Origin: Oscillospiraceae bacterium
GTDB taxonomy: Bacteria > Bacillota > Clostridia > Oscillospirales > Butyricicoccaceae
Direction of reading: 5' to 3'
DNA: 6,387 nt
NCBI GenBank assembly: GCA_902797555.1
Contig: CADBTM010000154.1
Location: 1-6,387, forward strand
The number at the start of each line of letters is the position of its first letter. Positions within the stretch are counted from its first letter, which is position 1. Positions 1 to 5,587 of this stretch are shown here, in pieces. Made by a program: the position numbers and the translations under genes. The notes under the pieces were generated by a model, which made no database searches, had not been told where the DNA came from, and was given only the letters and a program-made list of their open reading frames with translations.

Positions 1-16
1 GCCTGTCAGGCGACAA

Positions 17-454
17 TTATTCCACGGCGATGAGCCGCAGGTTTTCCACGCCGGGGGTGCGTCCCAAAACGTCGAGGAGCTGCGCCATGGTAATCTGCAT
101 GCCGCTCACGTCCAGCGTCAGCGTGACGGCGGCCTTGTTGTGGATGGGGACGCTTTGATTGATGGTGAGAACGCTGCCGCCCCGTTCGGAAATGGCGGTA
201 AGCAGGGCGCTGAGCACGCCGGTCTCGTGCACGAGCAGCATGGACAGCACCGCCTTGCGTCCGTTGGCCATCTCCGAGGGTTCCAGGATAAAGTCCTTAT
301 ATTTATAATACGTGCTGCGGGAGATGCCCACCTGCCGCACGGCCTGACTGATTTCCCGCACCTTGCCCTCCTCCAGCAGATGGCGCACAGCCAGCACCTT
401 GTCGTAATAGTCGGGAAGAATGCTCTTGTGAATGATCAGATAGTTTTCCAGCAT
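17..454 (-). CDS. HTH-ACT protein, UPF0735/PheB family (ThrR-like regulator)
   Basis: A 145-residue protein of UPF0735/PheB size. Residues about 32-53 read as a helix-turn-helix (ISQAVRQVGISRSTYYKYK), and residues about 68-145 form one ACT domain (begins AVLSMLLVHETGVLSALL), the usual amino-acid-sensing fold. I chose the ATG at 454 because GGAGGGG (461-467) lies 6 bases upstream and the family-typical N-terminus MLENYLIIHKS starts there; the frame stays open to an ATG at 520, but those 22 extra residues have no such ribosome site. The B. subtilis homologue YszB/PheB, once linked to phenylalanine metabolism, has been described as ThrR, a repressor of hom and thrCB; this is recalled knowledge. 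Here the gene is transcribed divergently from hom, so I infer a DNA-binding regulator of the aspartate-family operon that senses threonine or a related amino acid. Family assignment is firm, ligand and DNA binding are not. Confidence 0.88.
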   Translation of the reverse strand: MLENYLIIHKSILPDYYDKVLAVRHLLEEGKVREISQAVRQVGISRSTYYKYKDFILEPSEMANGRKAVLSMLLVHETGVLSALLTAISERGGSVLTINQSVPIHNKAAVTLTLDVSGMQITMAQLLDVLGRTPGVENLRLIAVE

Positions 455-460
455 AGAAAA

Positions 461-467
461 CCCCTCC
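461..467 (-). promoter_or_regulatory. Ribosome binding site of the HTH-ACT gene
   Basis: On the minus strand this reads GGAGGGG, ending 6 bases before the ATG at 454-452. It decides that start against the in-frame ATG at 520. Confidence 0.85.
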
Positions 468-497
468 GTACCCCAGATTTCTGACAGATTGCACAAA

Positions 498-515
498 AGA
501 AAACCCTTGTTTTCT
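498..515. promoter_or_regulatory. Candidate operator over the hom -35 box
   Basis: A perfect 7-bp dyad, AGAAAAC-N4-GTTTTCT, which contains the predicted -35 hexamer of hom (507-512). A second nested pair, TGACAGA (482-488) and TCTGTCA (513-519), overlaps it. Position and symmetry suit a dimeric repressor; the divergent HTH-ACT protein is the obvious candidate. Binding is inference, and AT-rich dyads of this size can arise by chance. Confidence 0.45.
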
Positions 516-535
516 GTCATATTCTATGATACACT
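507..535 (+). promoter_or_regulatory. Predicted promoter of the hom-lysC-asd operon
   Basis: TTGTTT (507-512), a 17-bp spacer, then TACACT (530-535) preceded by the extended -10 dinucleotide TG at 527-528. Transcription would begin near 542, giving a leader of about 56 bases. A weaker alternative -10 (TTATAC, 562-567) lies downstream. Its -10 overlaps the -10 of the opposite promoter. Confidence 0.5.
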
Positions 536-554
536 GTTTCCATCAAAAATACAA
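526..554 (-). promoter_or_regulatory. Predicted promoter of the HTH-ACT gene
   Basis: On the minus strand: TTGTAT (554-549), a 17-bp spacer, TATCAT (531-526). Start of transcription would fall near 519-520, leaving a leader of about 65 bases before the ATG at 454. The element is interlocked with the hom promoter, so both cannot easily be opened at once. Confidence 0.45.
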
Positions 555-562
555 GTGTTTTT
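545..562. promoter_or_regulatory. Candidate second operator, imperfect dyad
   Basis: AAAAATAC-AA-GTGTTTTT is an 18-bp dyad with one mismatched pair. It covers the predicted -35 (549-554) of the HTH-ACT gene, mirroring the dyad at 498-515; the two centres are 47 bp apart. It could serve autoregulation or looping. The A/T bias makes chance occurrence a real alternative. Confidence 0.3.
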
Positions 563-585
563 TATACGCGGACAATAAAAATTTC

Positions 586-590
586 GGAGG
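586..590 (+). promoter_or_regulatory. Ribosome binding site of hom
   Basis: GGAGG ends 7 bases before the ATG at 598. It fixes that start over the in-frame ATG at 526, which lies upstream of the predicted transcription start and adds 24 residues ahead of the nucleotide-binding strand. Confidence 0.85.
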
Positions 591-597
591 ATCGCAT

Positions 598-1743
598 ATG
601 AAGGTGGCTGTGCTGGGATACGGAACGGTGGGCAAGGCGGTAACCGAGCTTTTGCTTGGGTCAGAGCGGCTTTCGCTGGGCGGCGTGCTGGTGCGAAAGG
701 GCAAGGCTGCGCTCCCCTTTCACACCGACGACCCTTCCTCGCTGCTGGCGGGGGAGGACGTGTACGCCGTGGTGGAGGTGCTGGGCGGGATCGAGCCTGC
801 CTTTTCCTATGCCAAGGCGGCCCTCCGGTCGGGCAAGCATCTGGTGACAGCCAACAAGGCGCTGGTGGCCGCCCACGGTCTCGCGCTGGCGGCGCTGGCC
901 CGGGAAAACAACGTGGCCTTTCGCTTTACCGCCGCCTGCGGCGGCGCGCTGCCCTATCTGCGACATCTGGCGCTGGCGCGGGACAGTGAGGGCGGGATAA
1001 CCAACCTGGGCGGCATCCTCAACGGCACCACCAATTTTATCCTCTCCTCCATGGAAAATGGCGGGCAAAGCATCCCGGACGCCGTTCGTCGGGCGCAGGC
1101 GCTGGGCTATGCCGAAGCCGATCCCACCGACGATCTGAACGGGACGGACACCGCCCGCAAGCTGGCGCTGGCCTGCGCTGTGGCCTTTGACGCGCTGCCT
1201 TCGCCGGACGGCATTTTGCGGGAGGGAATCTGCGCCTTTTCGCCCGATAGCGCCGCCGACCTGCGCGCCCGTGGGCTGACCGTTCGCCTGTGCGCCAAAG
1301 GCGCCATGACCGCGGACGGGCTCTGTGCCTTTGTGGAGCCCACGGTATTTCCCCTCAGCGCCGCCGAAGCCCGCGTGACGGGCAGCGGCAACTATGCGTG
1401 GGCGGAGGGCTGCAGCTCGGGCAGGGTCGCCTTTTCGGGTGCAGGCGCGGGAGGCGCCCCCACCGCATCCAACGTTTTGCGGGATCTGCTGGAGATCGAG
1501 GCCGGGTGCGGCGAGATGCTCTCTCCCGCATGCCGGGAGGTGCAGACGAACAACAGCGGCGCTGTCCGCCGGTACTATCTTTTCGGCGATGCCTGCGCCC
1601 TTCCCGCCCTGGAGGAGGAACGCAGACCGGGGACGCAGGTTTCCGGCTGGTACAAGCAGCCCTGCTCCCCCGCCGGGATTCACGCCCTCGCCGCAGAATG
1701 GCGGAAGCGGGGGGAGGTCTTTTTTGCGGGAACGGAGGCATAA
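598..1743 (+). CDS. hom: Homoserine dehydrogenase with shortened C-terminal region
   Basis: Reduces aspartate semialdehyde to homoserine with NAD(P)H in the cytoplasm, the branch step toward threonine and methionine. The protein has 381 residues. Visible in order: Rossmann motif GYGTVG (7-12), VTANK (83-87), GGILNGTTNF (138-147), and the full homoserine dehydrogenase family signature at 166-188, with E173, D184 and K188 at the positions expected for substrate binding and catalysis. GAGAGGAPTA (281-290) closes the catalytic part. Gram-positive enzymes usually run to about 430 residues with a C-terminal ACT domain; here only about 56 residues follow the expected ACT start (YYLF, 326-329), too few for a full domain. 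First gene of a three-gene operon, with 3 bases to the next. Likely controlled through the divergent region upstream. Confidence 0.95.
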   Translation: MKVAVLGYGTVGKAVTELLLGSERLSLGGVLVRKGKAALPFHTDDPSSLLAGEDVYAVVEVLGGIEPAFSYAKAALRSGKHLVTANKALVAAHGLALAALARENNVAFRFTAACGGALPYLRHLALARDSEGGITNLGGILNGTTNFILSSMENGGQSIPDAVRRAQALGYAEADPTDDLNGTDTARKLALACAVAFDALPSPDGILREGICAFSPDSAADLRARGLTVRLCAKGAMTADGLCAFVEPTVFPLSAAEARVTGSGNYAWAEGCSSGRVAFSGAGAGGAPTASNVLRDLLEIEAGCGEMLSPACREVQTNNSGAVRRYYLFGDACALPALEEERRPGTQVSGWYKQPCSPAGIHALAAEWRKRGEVFFAGTEA

Positions 1744-1746
1744 ACT

Positions 1747-3060
1747 ATGTGGAAGGTATGCAAGTTCGGCGGCTCGTCGGTGGCGGGCAGCGGGCAATTT
1801 CAAAAGGTAAAGTCCATCGTGGAAGCCGACCCTCAGCGCCGCATCGTGGTTTCGTCGGCGGCTGGCAAGCGGTTTGCGGGAGATCACAAGCTGACCGATC
1901 TGCTGTATCTCTGTCACGCCCACCTCACCTACGGCGTTCCCTGTGACAGCATCCTTTCCCAGATCGGAGCGCGATTTTCCGATATTCGCGCCGAGCTGGG
2001 ACTGCGTGTGGACGTGGACGCCCTGTGGGAAGACTTTTGCCGCGGGCTGAGCGCCGACACCCCGGTGGACGCGCTGGTTTCCCGGGGAGAGTATTTCACC
2101 TCCCTGCTGCTGGCGGAGTATCTGGGATATGCCTTTGTGGATGCCGCCGACTGTGTCTTTTTTGCTCCCGACGGGCAGATTGACCGGGAGAAGACCGACG
2201 CCGCCATCCGGCAGGCCGCCGAGGAGCACGGGCGCATCGTCATTCCCGGCTTTTACGGCAAAACGCCCTCCGGGCGGGTGCGGGTCATGCCTCGGGGCGG
2301 CAGCGATATCACCGGAGCGCTGGCGGCTGCCGCCGTCCGGGCGGAGGTGTACGAAAACTGGACGGACGTTTCGGGCATCCTCATGGCCGACCCGCGGATC
2401 GTGGAGCATCCCTCCCCCATCCCCCGGATCACCTACGGCGAGCTGCGGGAACTGGCCTTTATGGGGGCGTCGGTGCTCCACGAGGGCTCTGTGCGCCCGG
2501 TGAAGGAGCTGGGCATCCCGCTGAACATCCGCAACACCAACGACCCTGCCCACCCGGGCACCCTGATCGTGGAGCATGTGGAAGAGGAGGATACTCCCGA
2601 GCGCTTTATCACCGGCATTGCCGGAAGGCGCAATTTTACCATCCTCACCCTGCGCAAGCGGGATATGGAGCTTTCCCCTACCCTGCGTCAGGCGCTGGAA
2701 ATCTTTGAGGGCTTTCACGCCCCGGTGGAGCATGTGACGCTGGGGCTGGATTCCTTTTCGCTGGTGGCGTCAACTGCCGCTTTGGGCGAAGGACTGTATG
2801 CCCTGACGGGCGAACTGGAAAAGCGGTGCCGTCCCGACGACATCTCCGTGCAGGACGGCATTGCCCTTGTGGCCGCCGTAGGACGAAAGATGACCTCCCG
2901 CCCCGGCATCTCCGGCCAGCTTTTCCGGGCGCTGGGCGAAAGCGGCATCAACATCCGCACCATCGCCCAAGGGGCGGATGAGCTGTCCATCATCGTGGGC
3001 GTGGACAATCGGGACTATGAGACGGCGATCCGTGTGCTGTATCACGGTTTTGCCGGATGA
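1747..3060 (+). CDS. lysC: Aspartate kinase, monofunctional, two ACT domains
   Basis: Phosphorylates L-aspartate with ATP to 4-phosphoaspartate, the first committed step of the aspartate family. 437 residues, the normal size for clostridial monofunctional enzymes. The kinase domain shows KFGGSS (6-11), RGGSDITGA (183-191), YENWTDVSG (202-210) and ADPRIV (214-219). Two regulatory ACT domains follow, roughly 288-360 and 370-437; the second carries SGINIRTIAQGADELSI, the usual effector-binding pattern. GGAGG at 1734-1738, inside the end of hom, lies 8 bases before the ATG, so translation is probably coupled to hom. Because all recognisable ACT control in this operon sits here and in the divergent regulator, this enzyme is the likely point of feedback inhibition. 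Whether lysine, threonine or both inhibit cannot be read from sequence alone; the symbol lysC is a family label. Confidence 0.95.
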   Translation: MWKVCKFGGSSVAGSGQFQKVKSIVEADPQRRIVVSSAAGKRFAGDHKLTDLLYLCHAHLTYGVPCDSILSQIGARFSDIRAELGLRVDVDALWEDFCRGLSADTPVDALVSRGEYFTSLLLAEYLGYAFVDAADCVFFAPDGQIDREKTDAAIRQAAEEHGRIVIPGFYGKTPSGRVRVMPRGGSDITGALAAAAVRAEVYENWTDVSGILMADPRIVEHPSPIPRITYGELRELAFMGASVLHEGSVRPVKELGIPLNIRNTNDPAHPGTLIVEHVEEEDTPERFITGIAGRRNFTILTLRKRDMELSPTLRQALEIFEGFHAPVEHVTLGLDSFSLVASTAALGEGLYALTGELEKRCRPDDISVQDGIALVAAVGRKMTSRPGISGQLFRALGESGINIRTIAQGADELSIIVGVDNRDYETAIRVLYHGFAG

Positions 3061-3075
3061 GAGAAAGGAGCAACT

Positions 3076-4077
3076 ATGCAACGCTTTGACCTTGCCGTTC
3101 TGGGCGCCACCGGCGCCGTGGGACGGGAAATGCTGCGGGTGCTGGAGGAATATGACCTGCCGGTGCGCCGTCTTTTGCCTCTGGCCAGCGCCCGAAGCGC
3201 GGGCAGCACCGTTCCCTTCCGCGGGGAAAACATCCCCGTACAGGCGGTGACTGAGAAGGCTTTTTCCGGAATGGATTTTGTTTTGGGTGCGGTGAGCTCG
3301 GGTCTTTCCCGGGAACTGCTCCCCGCCATCCGCGCATCCAACGCGGTATATATCGACAACAGCTCGGCCTTCCGCATGGAGGATGACGTTCCTCTGGTTG
3401 TGCCCGAGATCAATGGGGACGACGCCTTTTCCCATCACGGCGTCATCGCCAACCCCAACTGCTCCACCATCATCACCATGGTGGCCGTGGCGGGGCTGTG
3501 CGCTCTGTCCCCCATCGTCAGCATGAACGCCTGCACCTATCAGGCGGTTTCGGGCGCCGGACAGGGCGGCCTGACCGAGCTGAAGGAGCAAACCCTCGCC
3601 CTGGCAAAGGGGGAAGCCCTTTCTTCCAAGGTCTTTCCCGCTCCCATCGCCTGCAACGTCATTCCCCACATCGGGGAACGGCTGGAAAACGGCTATACCG
3701 CCGAGGAGATGAAGATGCAGAACGAGGGGCGGCGTATCCTCCACCTGCCCCGGCTGAACGTCACCTGCACCTGCGTCCGGGTTCCGGTGATGCGCAGTCA
3801 TTCCATCGCCGTCACCGTGCGCACCGAGGACGTACTCAGCGTCCGGGCGGCCGAGGCCGCCATCCGCAGCTTTCCCGGCTGTGCCCTTGCGCAGGATATC
3901 GACGGACGGGATTATCCCACGCCGCTGGACGTTTCGGGGGGAGATACCGTCTGGGTGGGACGGGTGCGCAAGGATCTCACCGATCCCCACGGCATCTCCC
4001 TGTGGTGCTGCGGCGACCAGCTCCGCAAGGGCGCGGCGGCCAACGCGGTGCAGATCCTGCGGCTGCTGACAAAATAA
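3076..4077 (+). CDS. asd: Aspartate-semialdehyde dehydrogenase
   Basis: Reduces 4-phosphoaspartate to aspartate semialdehyde with NADPH, joining the kinase encoded just upstream to hom and to the lysine/diaminopimelate branch. 333 residues, normal for the Gram-positive type. Motifs: GATGAVG nucleotide-binding loop (10-16), NSSAFRM (95-101), NPNCST with catalytic Cys129 (126-131), TYQAVSGAG with conserved Gln156, and R235-VPVMRS-H242, where Arg235 and His242 match the substrate-binding arginine and the acid-base histidine. All active-site residues appear intact. AAGGAG at 3065-3070 precedes the ATG by 5 bases, and the gap to the kinase gene is 15 bases, so it is last of the three co-transcribed genes. 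No intrinsic terminator follows on the plus strand, so some read-through into the permease gene is possible. Confidence 0.95.
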   Translation: MQRFDLAVLGATGAVGREMLRVLEEYDLPVRRLLPLASARSAGSTVPFRGENIPVQAVTEKAFSGMDFVLGAVSSGLSRELLPAIRASNAVYIDNSSAFRMEDDVPLVVPEINGDDAFSHHGVIANPNCSTIITMVAVAGLCALSPIVSMNACTYQAVSGAGQGGLTELKEQTLALAKGEALSSKVFPAPIACNVIPHIGERLENGYTAEEMKMQNEGRRILHLPRLNVTCTCVRVPVMRSHSIAVTVRTEDVLSVRAAEAAIRSFPGCALAQDIDGRDYPTPLDVSGGDTVWVGRVRKDLTDPHGISLWCCGDQLRKGAAANAVQILRLLTK

Positions 4078-4081
4078 AAAA

Positions 4082-4133
4082 CTCTTGCGCATGGACGGCC
4101 TCTCTGATATAATATAAGGACTATGCGCAAGAG
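4082..4133. repeat. Perfect 11-bp inverted repeat bracketing a promoter
   Basis: CTCTTGCGCAT (4082-4092) and ATGCGCAAGAG (4123-4133) are exact inverted copies 30 bases apart. Each arm contains the self-complementary hexamer TGCGCA. The left arm covers the -35 box and the right arm lies at about +3 to +13 of the predicted transcript. Centres are 41 bp apart, about four helical turns. It may be a paired operator for repression by looping, or a hairpin in read-through RNA from asd; the right arm ends within the permease ribosome site. On the minus strand a T-rich run follows the stem, but no minus-strand gene feeds it. Confidence 0.8.
4085..4113 (+). promoter_or_regulatory. Predicted promoter of the permease-acetyltransferase unit
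   Basis: TTGCGC (4085-4090), exactly 17 bp, then consensus TATAAT (4108-4113), with an A-rich stretch immediately upstream (about 4072-4081) that could act as an UP element. Transcription would begin near 4119-4120, about 25 bases before the ATG at 4145. This is the best promoter match in the window and implies independent control from the aspartate operon. Confidence 0.7.
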
Positions 4134-4144
4134 AGGTCTGTTTC

Positions 4145-4993
4145 ATGGATTGGGAACGCATCATTGACATTTTCAAGGACGCGCTGATCGACACGGTCAA
4201 GCTGCTGCCCTTTTTGTTCGTGGCCTATCTTTTGATGGAGGCCGCCGAGCATCATATCTCGGAAAAAATGGAATCCCGCCTGCAAACGGTGGGCAAGCTG
4301 GGGCCGCTGGTGGGTGCGGTGCTGGGGTGCGTTCCCCAGTGCGGCTTTTCCGCCGCCGCCTCCAACCTGTATGCCGCAGGGCTGGTGACCCGAGGCACGC
4401 TGATCGCCGTCTTTCTGTCCACCTCCGACGAGGCGCTTCCGCTGATGATCGGCTCGTCCGAGGGACGGCGGATGATCCTGCCCCTCATTTTGTGCAAGGT
4501 GGTCATCGGCGTCATCGCCGGCTTTGCCATCGACCTTGTGCTGAAAAAATGGGGACGTCCCCGGGAGCTGTACGATCTGTGTGAAAACTGCGGCTGTGAC
4601 GAGGAGAGCGGCATCTTAAAGCCCGCTCTGTGGCACACCACCCACATTTTGCTGTATATCCTGCTGCTCAACCTGCTGCTCAACGGCGCCATCGAGCTTT
4701 TGGGTCAGGAGCGCATCGCCTCCATCCTGCTCAGCGGGTCGATCCTCCAGCCCTTTATCGCCGCCCTCATCGGCCTGATCCCCAACTGCGCCGCCTCCGT
4801 CATGCTGACCCAGCTGTATCTGGCGGGCAGTCTGAGCTTTGGCTCCTGTCTGGCGGGGCTGTGCTCGGGGGCAGGCATCGGTCTGGCGGTGCTGCTGCGG
4901 ATGAACAAAAGCAAACGGGAAAATATCCAGATCATCGTTACGCTCTATCTGATCGCCGCCCTGTGCGGCGCGGCGGTACAACTGCTGTTCTGA
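4145..4993 (+). CDS. ArsP_2-type permease (putative arsenic/heavy-metal or manganese exporter)
   Basis: A 282-residue polytopic membrane protein with about eight to ten hydrophobic segments. It has an internal duplication: VPQCGFSAAASNLYAAG (63-79) in the first half and IPNCAASVMLTQLYLAG (212-228) in the second, about 149 residues apart, each placing a cysteine (C66, C215) after Pro-Gln/Asn. STSDEALP (92-99) follows the first copy. The central loop holds CENCGC (146-151) and HTTH (164-167), possible metal ligands. This pattern matches the family labelled ArsP_2, 'arsenic efflux protein' or 'putative manganese transporter'; the substrate is not settled by sequence. GAGAGG (4131-4136) is the ribosome site, 8 bases before the ATG. 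It has its own promoter and is coupled to the acetyltransferase gene downstream. Family recognition is good; export of arsenite, manganese or another ion is inference. Confidence 0.75.
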   Translation: MDWERIIDIFKDALIDTVKLLPFLFVAYLLMEAAEHHISEKMESRLQTVGKLGPLVGAVLGCVPQCGFSAAASNLYAAGLVTRGTLIAVFLSTSDEALPLMIGSSEGRRMILPLILCKVVIGVIAGFAIDLVLKKWGRPRELYDLCENCGCDEESGILKPALWHTTHILLYILLLNLLLNGAIELLGQERIASILLSGSILQPFIAALIGLIPNCAASVMLTQLYLAGSLSFGSCLAGLCSGAGIGLAVLLRMNKSKRENIQIIVTLYLIAALCGAAVQLLF

Positions 4994-4999
4994 GGTGAT
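4992..4999 (+). promoter_or_regulatory. Ribosome binding site overlapping the permease stop codon
   Basis: GAGGTGAT, a long match to the 16S rRNA tail, begins inside the permease stop codon (TGA, 4991-4993) and ends 3 bases before the ATG at 5003. Ribosomes finishing the permease would sit on this site, so translation is probably coupled. Confidence 0.7.
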
Positions 5000-5002
5000 T
5001 CT

Positions 5003-5539
5003 ATGGAAAACACGCCTTTGCTGCTCACGCCCCATCTCACCATGGATCGCTTTACCATGGACGACGTTGCCGACACGGCAAAATGGCTCTCCGACCCGGA
5101 GGTGTGCCGCAACCTGCTGCTCCACCCCAACCAGCCCTATGAGGAATATGAAGGGATGATCCGCCGGATCGTGGAAAAATATGACACCGAGGAGGATTAC
5201 TTCCAGTGGTGCATCCGGGAGGACGGCAAGCCCATCGGGCGGTTTTCCCTGACGGTCAACCGGCGGCACAGCGGCGGCGAGGTGGCCTATTACATCGCAA
5301 AGCAGGCTTGGGGCAAGGGATATATGACCGAGGTGCTCACCCGGGTGATCCGGTTTTGCTTTGAAGAGCTGGGTCTCAACCGGGTGGAGGCTGACCACTT
5401 TGCGGAAAACCCCGCCAGCGGCCGGGTGATGGAAAAGTCCGGCATGAAGCGGGAGGGCTACGCCAGACAAAAATACTGCAAGGACGGGGTCTTTCACGAC
5501 GCCGTGCTCTATGCGGTGTTGAAAGAAGACCTGCAATAG
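5003..5539 (+). CDS. GNAT N-acetyltransferase, RimJ/RimL-like
   Basis: A 178-residue single-domain acetyltransferase of the Acetyltransf_3 / RimJ-RimL type, which moves an acetyl group from acetyl-CoA to an amine of a protein or small molecule. The acetyl-CoA loop is Q101-A-W-G-K-G106, after the strand GEVAYYIA (92-99). The later motif ENPASGRVMEKSGM (135-148) contains the conserved Asn136, Ser139 and EKSG; the N-terminal LLLTPHLTMDRFTMDD is typical of the family. The length is complete. It follows the permease with 9 bases between stop and start and shares its promoter. That hints at a common condition of expression, but members of this family range over ribosomal proteins, antibiotics and metabolites, and nothing here fixes the substrate. 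A hairpin terminator lies just downstream. Confidence 0.88.
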   Translation: MENTPLLLTPHLTMDRFTMDDVADTAKWLSDPEVCRNLLLHPNQPYEEYEGMIRRIVEKYDTEEDYFQWCIREDGKPIGRFSLTVNRRHSGGEVAYYIAKQAWGKGYMTEVLTRVIRFCFEELGLNRVEADHFAENPASGRVMEKSGMKREGYARQKYCKDGVFHDAVLYAVLKEDLQ

Positions 5540-5547
5540 TTAGAATA

Positions 5548-5579
5548 AAAAAACGCCTGCCGTTCGGCAGGCGTTTTTT
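5548..5579. terminator. Bidirectional intrinsic terminator
   Basis: The stem CGCCTGCC / GGCAGGCG (5554-5561 with 5566-5573) closes a GTTC loop; flanking A- and T-runs extend the pairing and supply a U-tract on both strands. It lies 8 bases after the acetyltransferase stop and 8 bases beyond the ftsZ stop, so it can end both convergent transcripts. Confidence 0.93.
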
Positions 5580-5587
5580 ATTGGTTG

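Noticed and set aside
1..11. Short palindrome GCCTGTCAGGC at the left edge
   Set aside because: The one-base centre cannot form a normal hairpin loop, and the sequence is cut by the window edge, so its context cannot be judged.
455..520. N-terminal extension of the HTH-ACT protein to the ATG at 520
   Set aside because: The ATG would lie at the predicted transcription start without a ribosome site, and the extra 22 residues are not typical of the family. A leaderless start cannot be excluded but is less likely than the ATG at 454 with GGAGGGG.
526..597. Extended start of hom at 526
   Set aside because: It adds 24 residues before the nucleotide-binding strand and precedes the predicted transcription start, whereas GGAGG sits 7 bases before the ATG at 598.
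542..597. T-box, riboswitch or threonine attenuator ahead of hom
   Set aside because: The predicted leader is only about 56 bases, with no terminator hairpin, no T-box sequence and no short peptide rich in threonine codons.
661..2733. A 690-residue open frame on the minus strand across hom and the aspartate kinase gene
   Set aside because: It lies antisense to two genes with complete family motifs, matches no recognisable protein, and has the Gly/Arg/His/Pro-rich composition expected from GC-rich third positions. The same applies to the 476-residue minus frame at 2770-4200.
4082..4133. Terminator of the hom-lysC-asd operon
   Set aside because: The loop would be 30 bases and no T-run follows the right arm on the plus strand, while a near-consensus promoter sits between the arms. 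An operator reading fits better, though an RNA role is not excluded.
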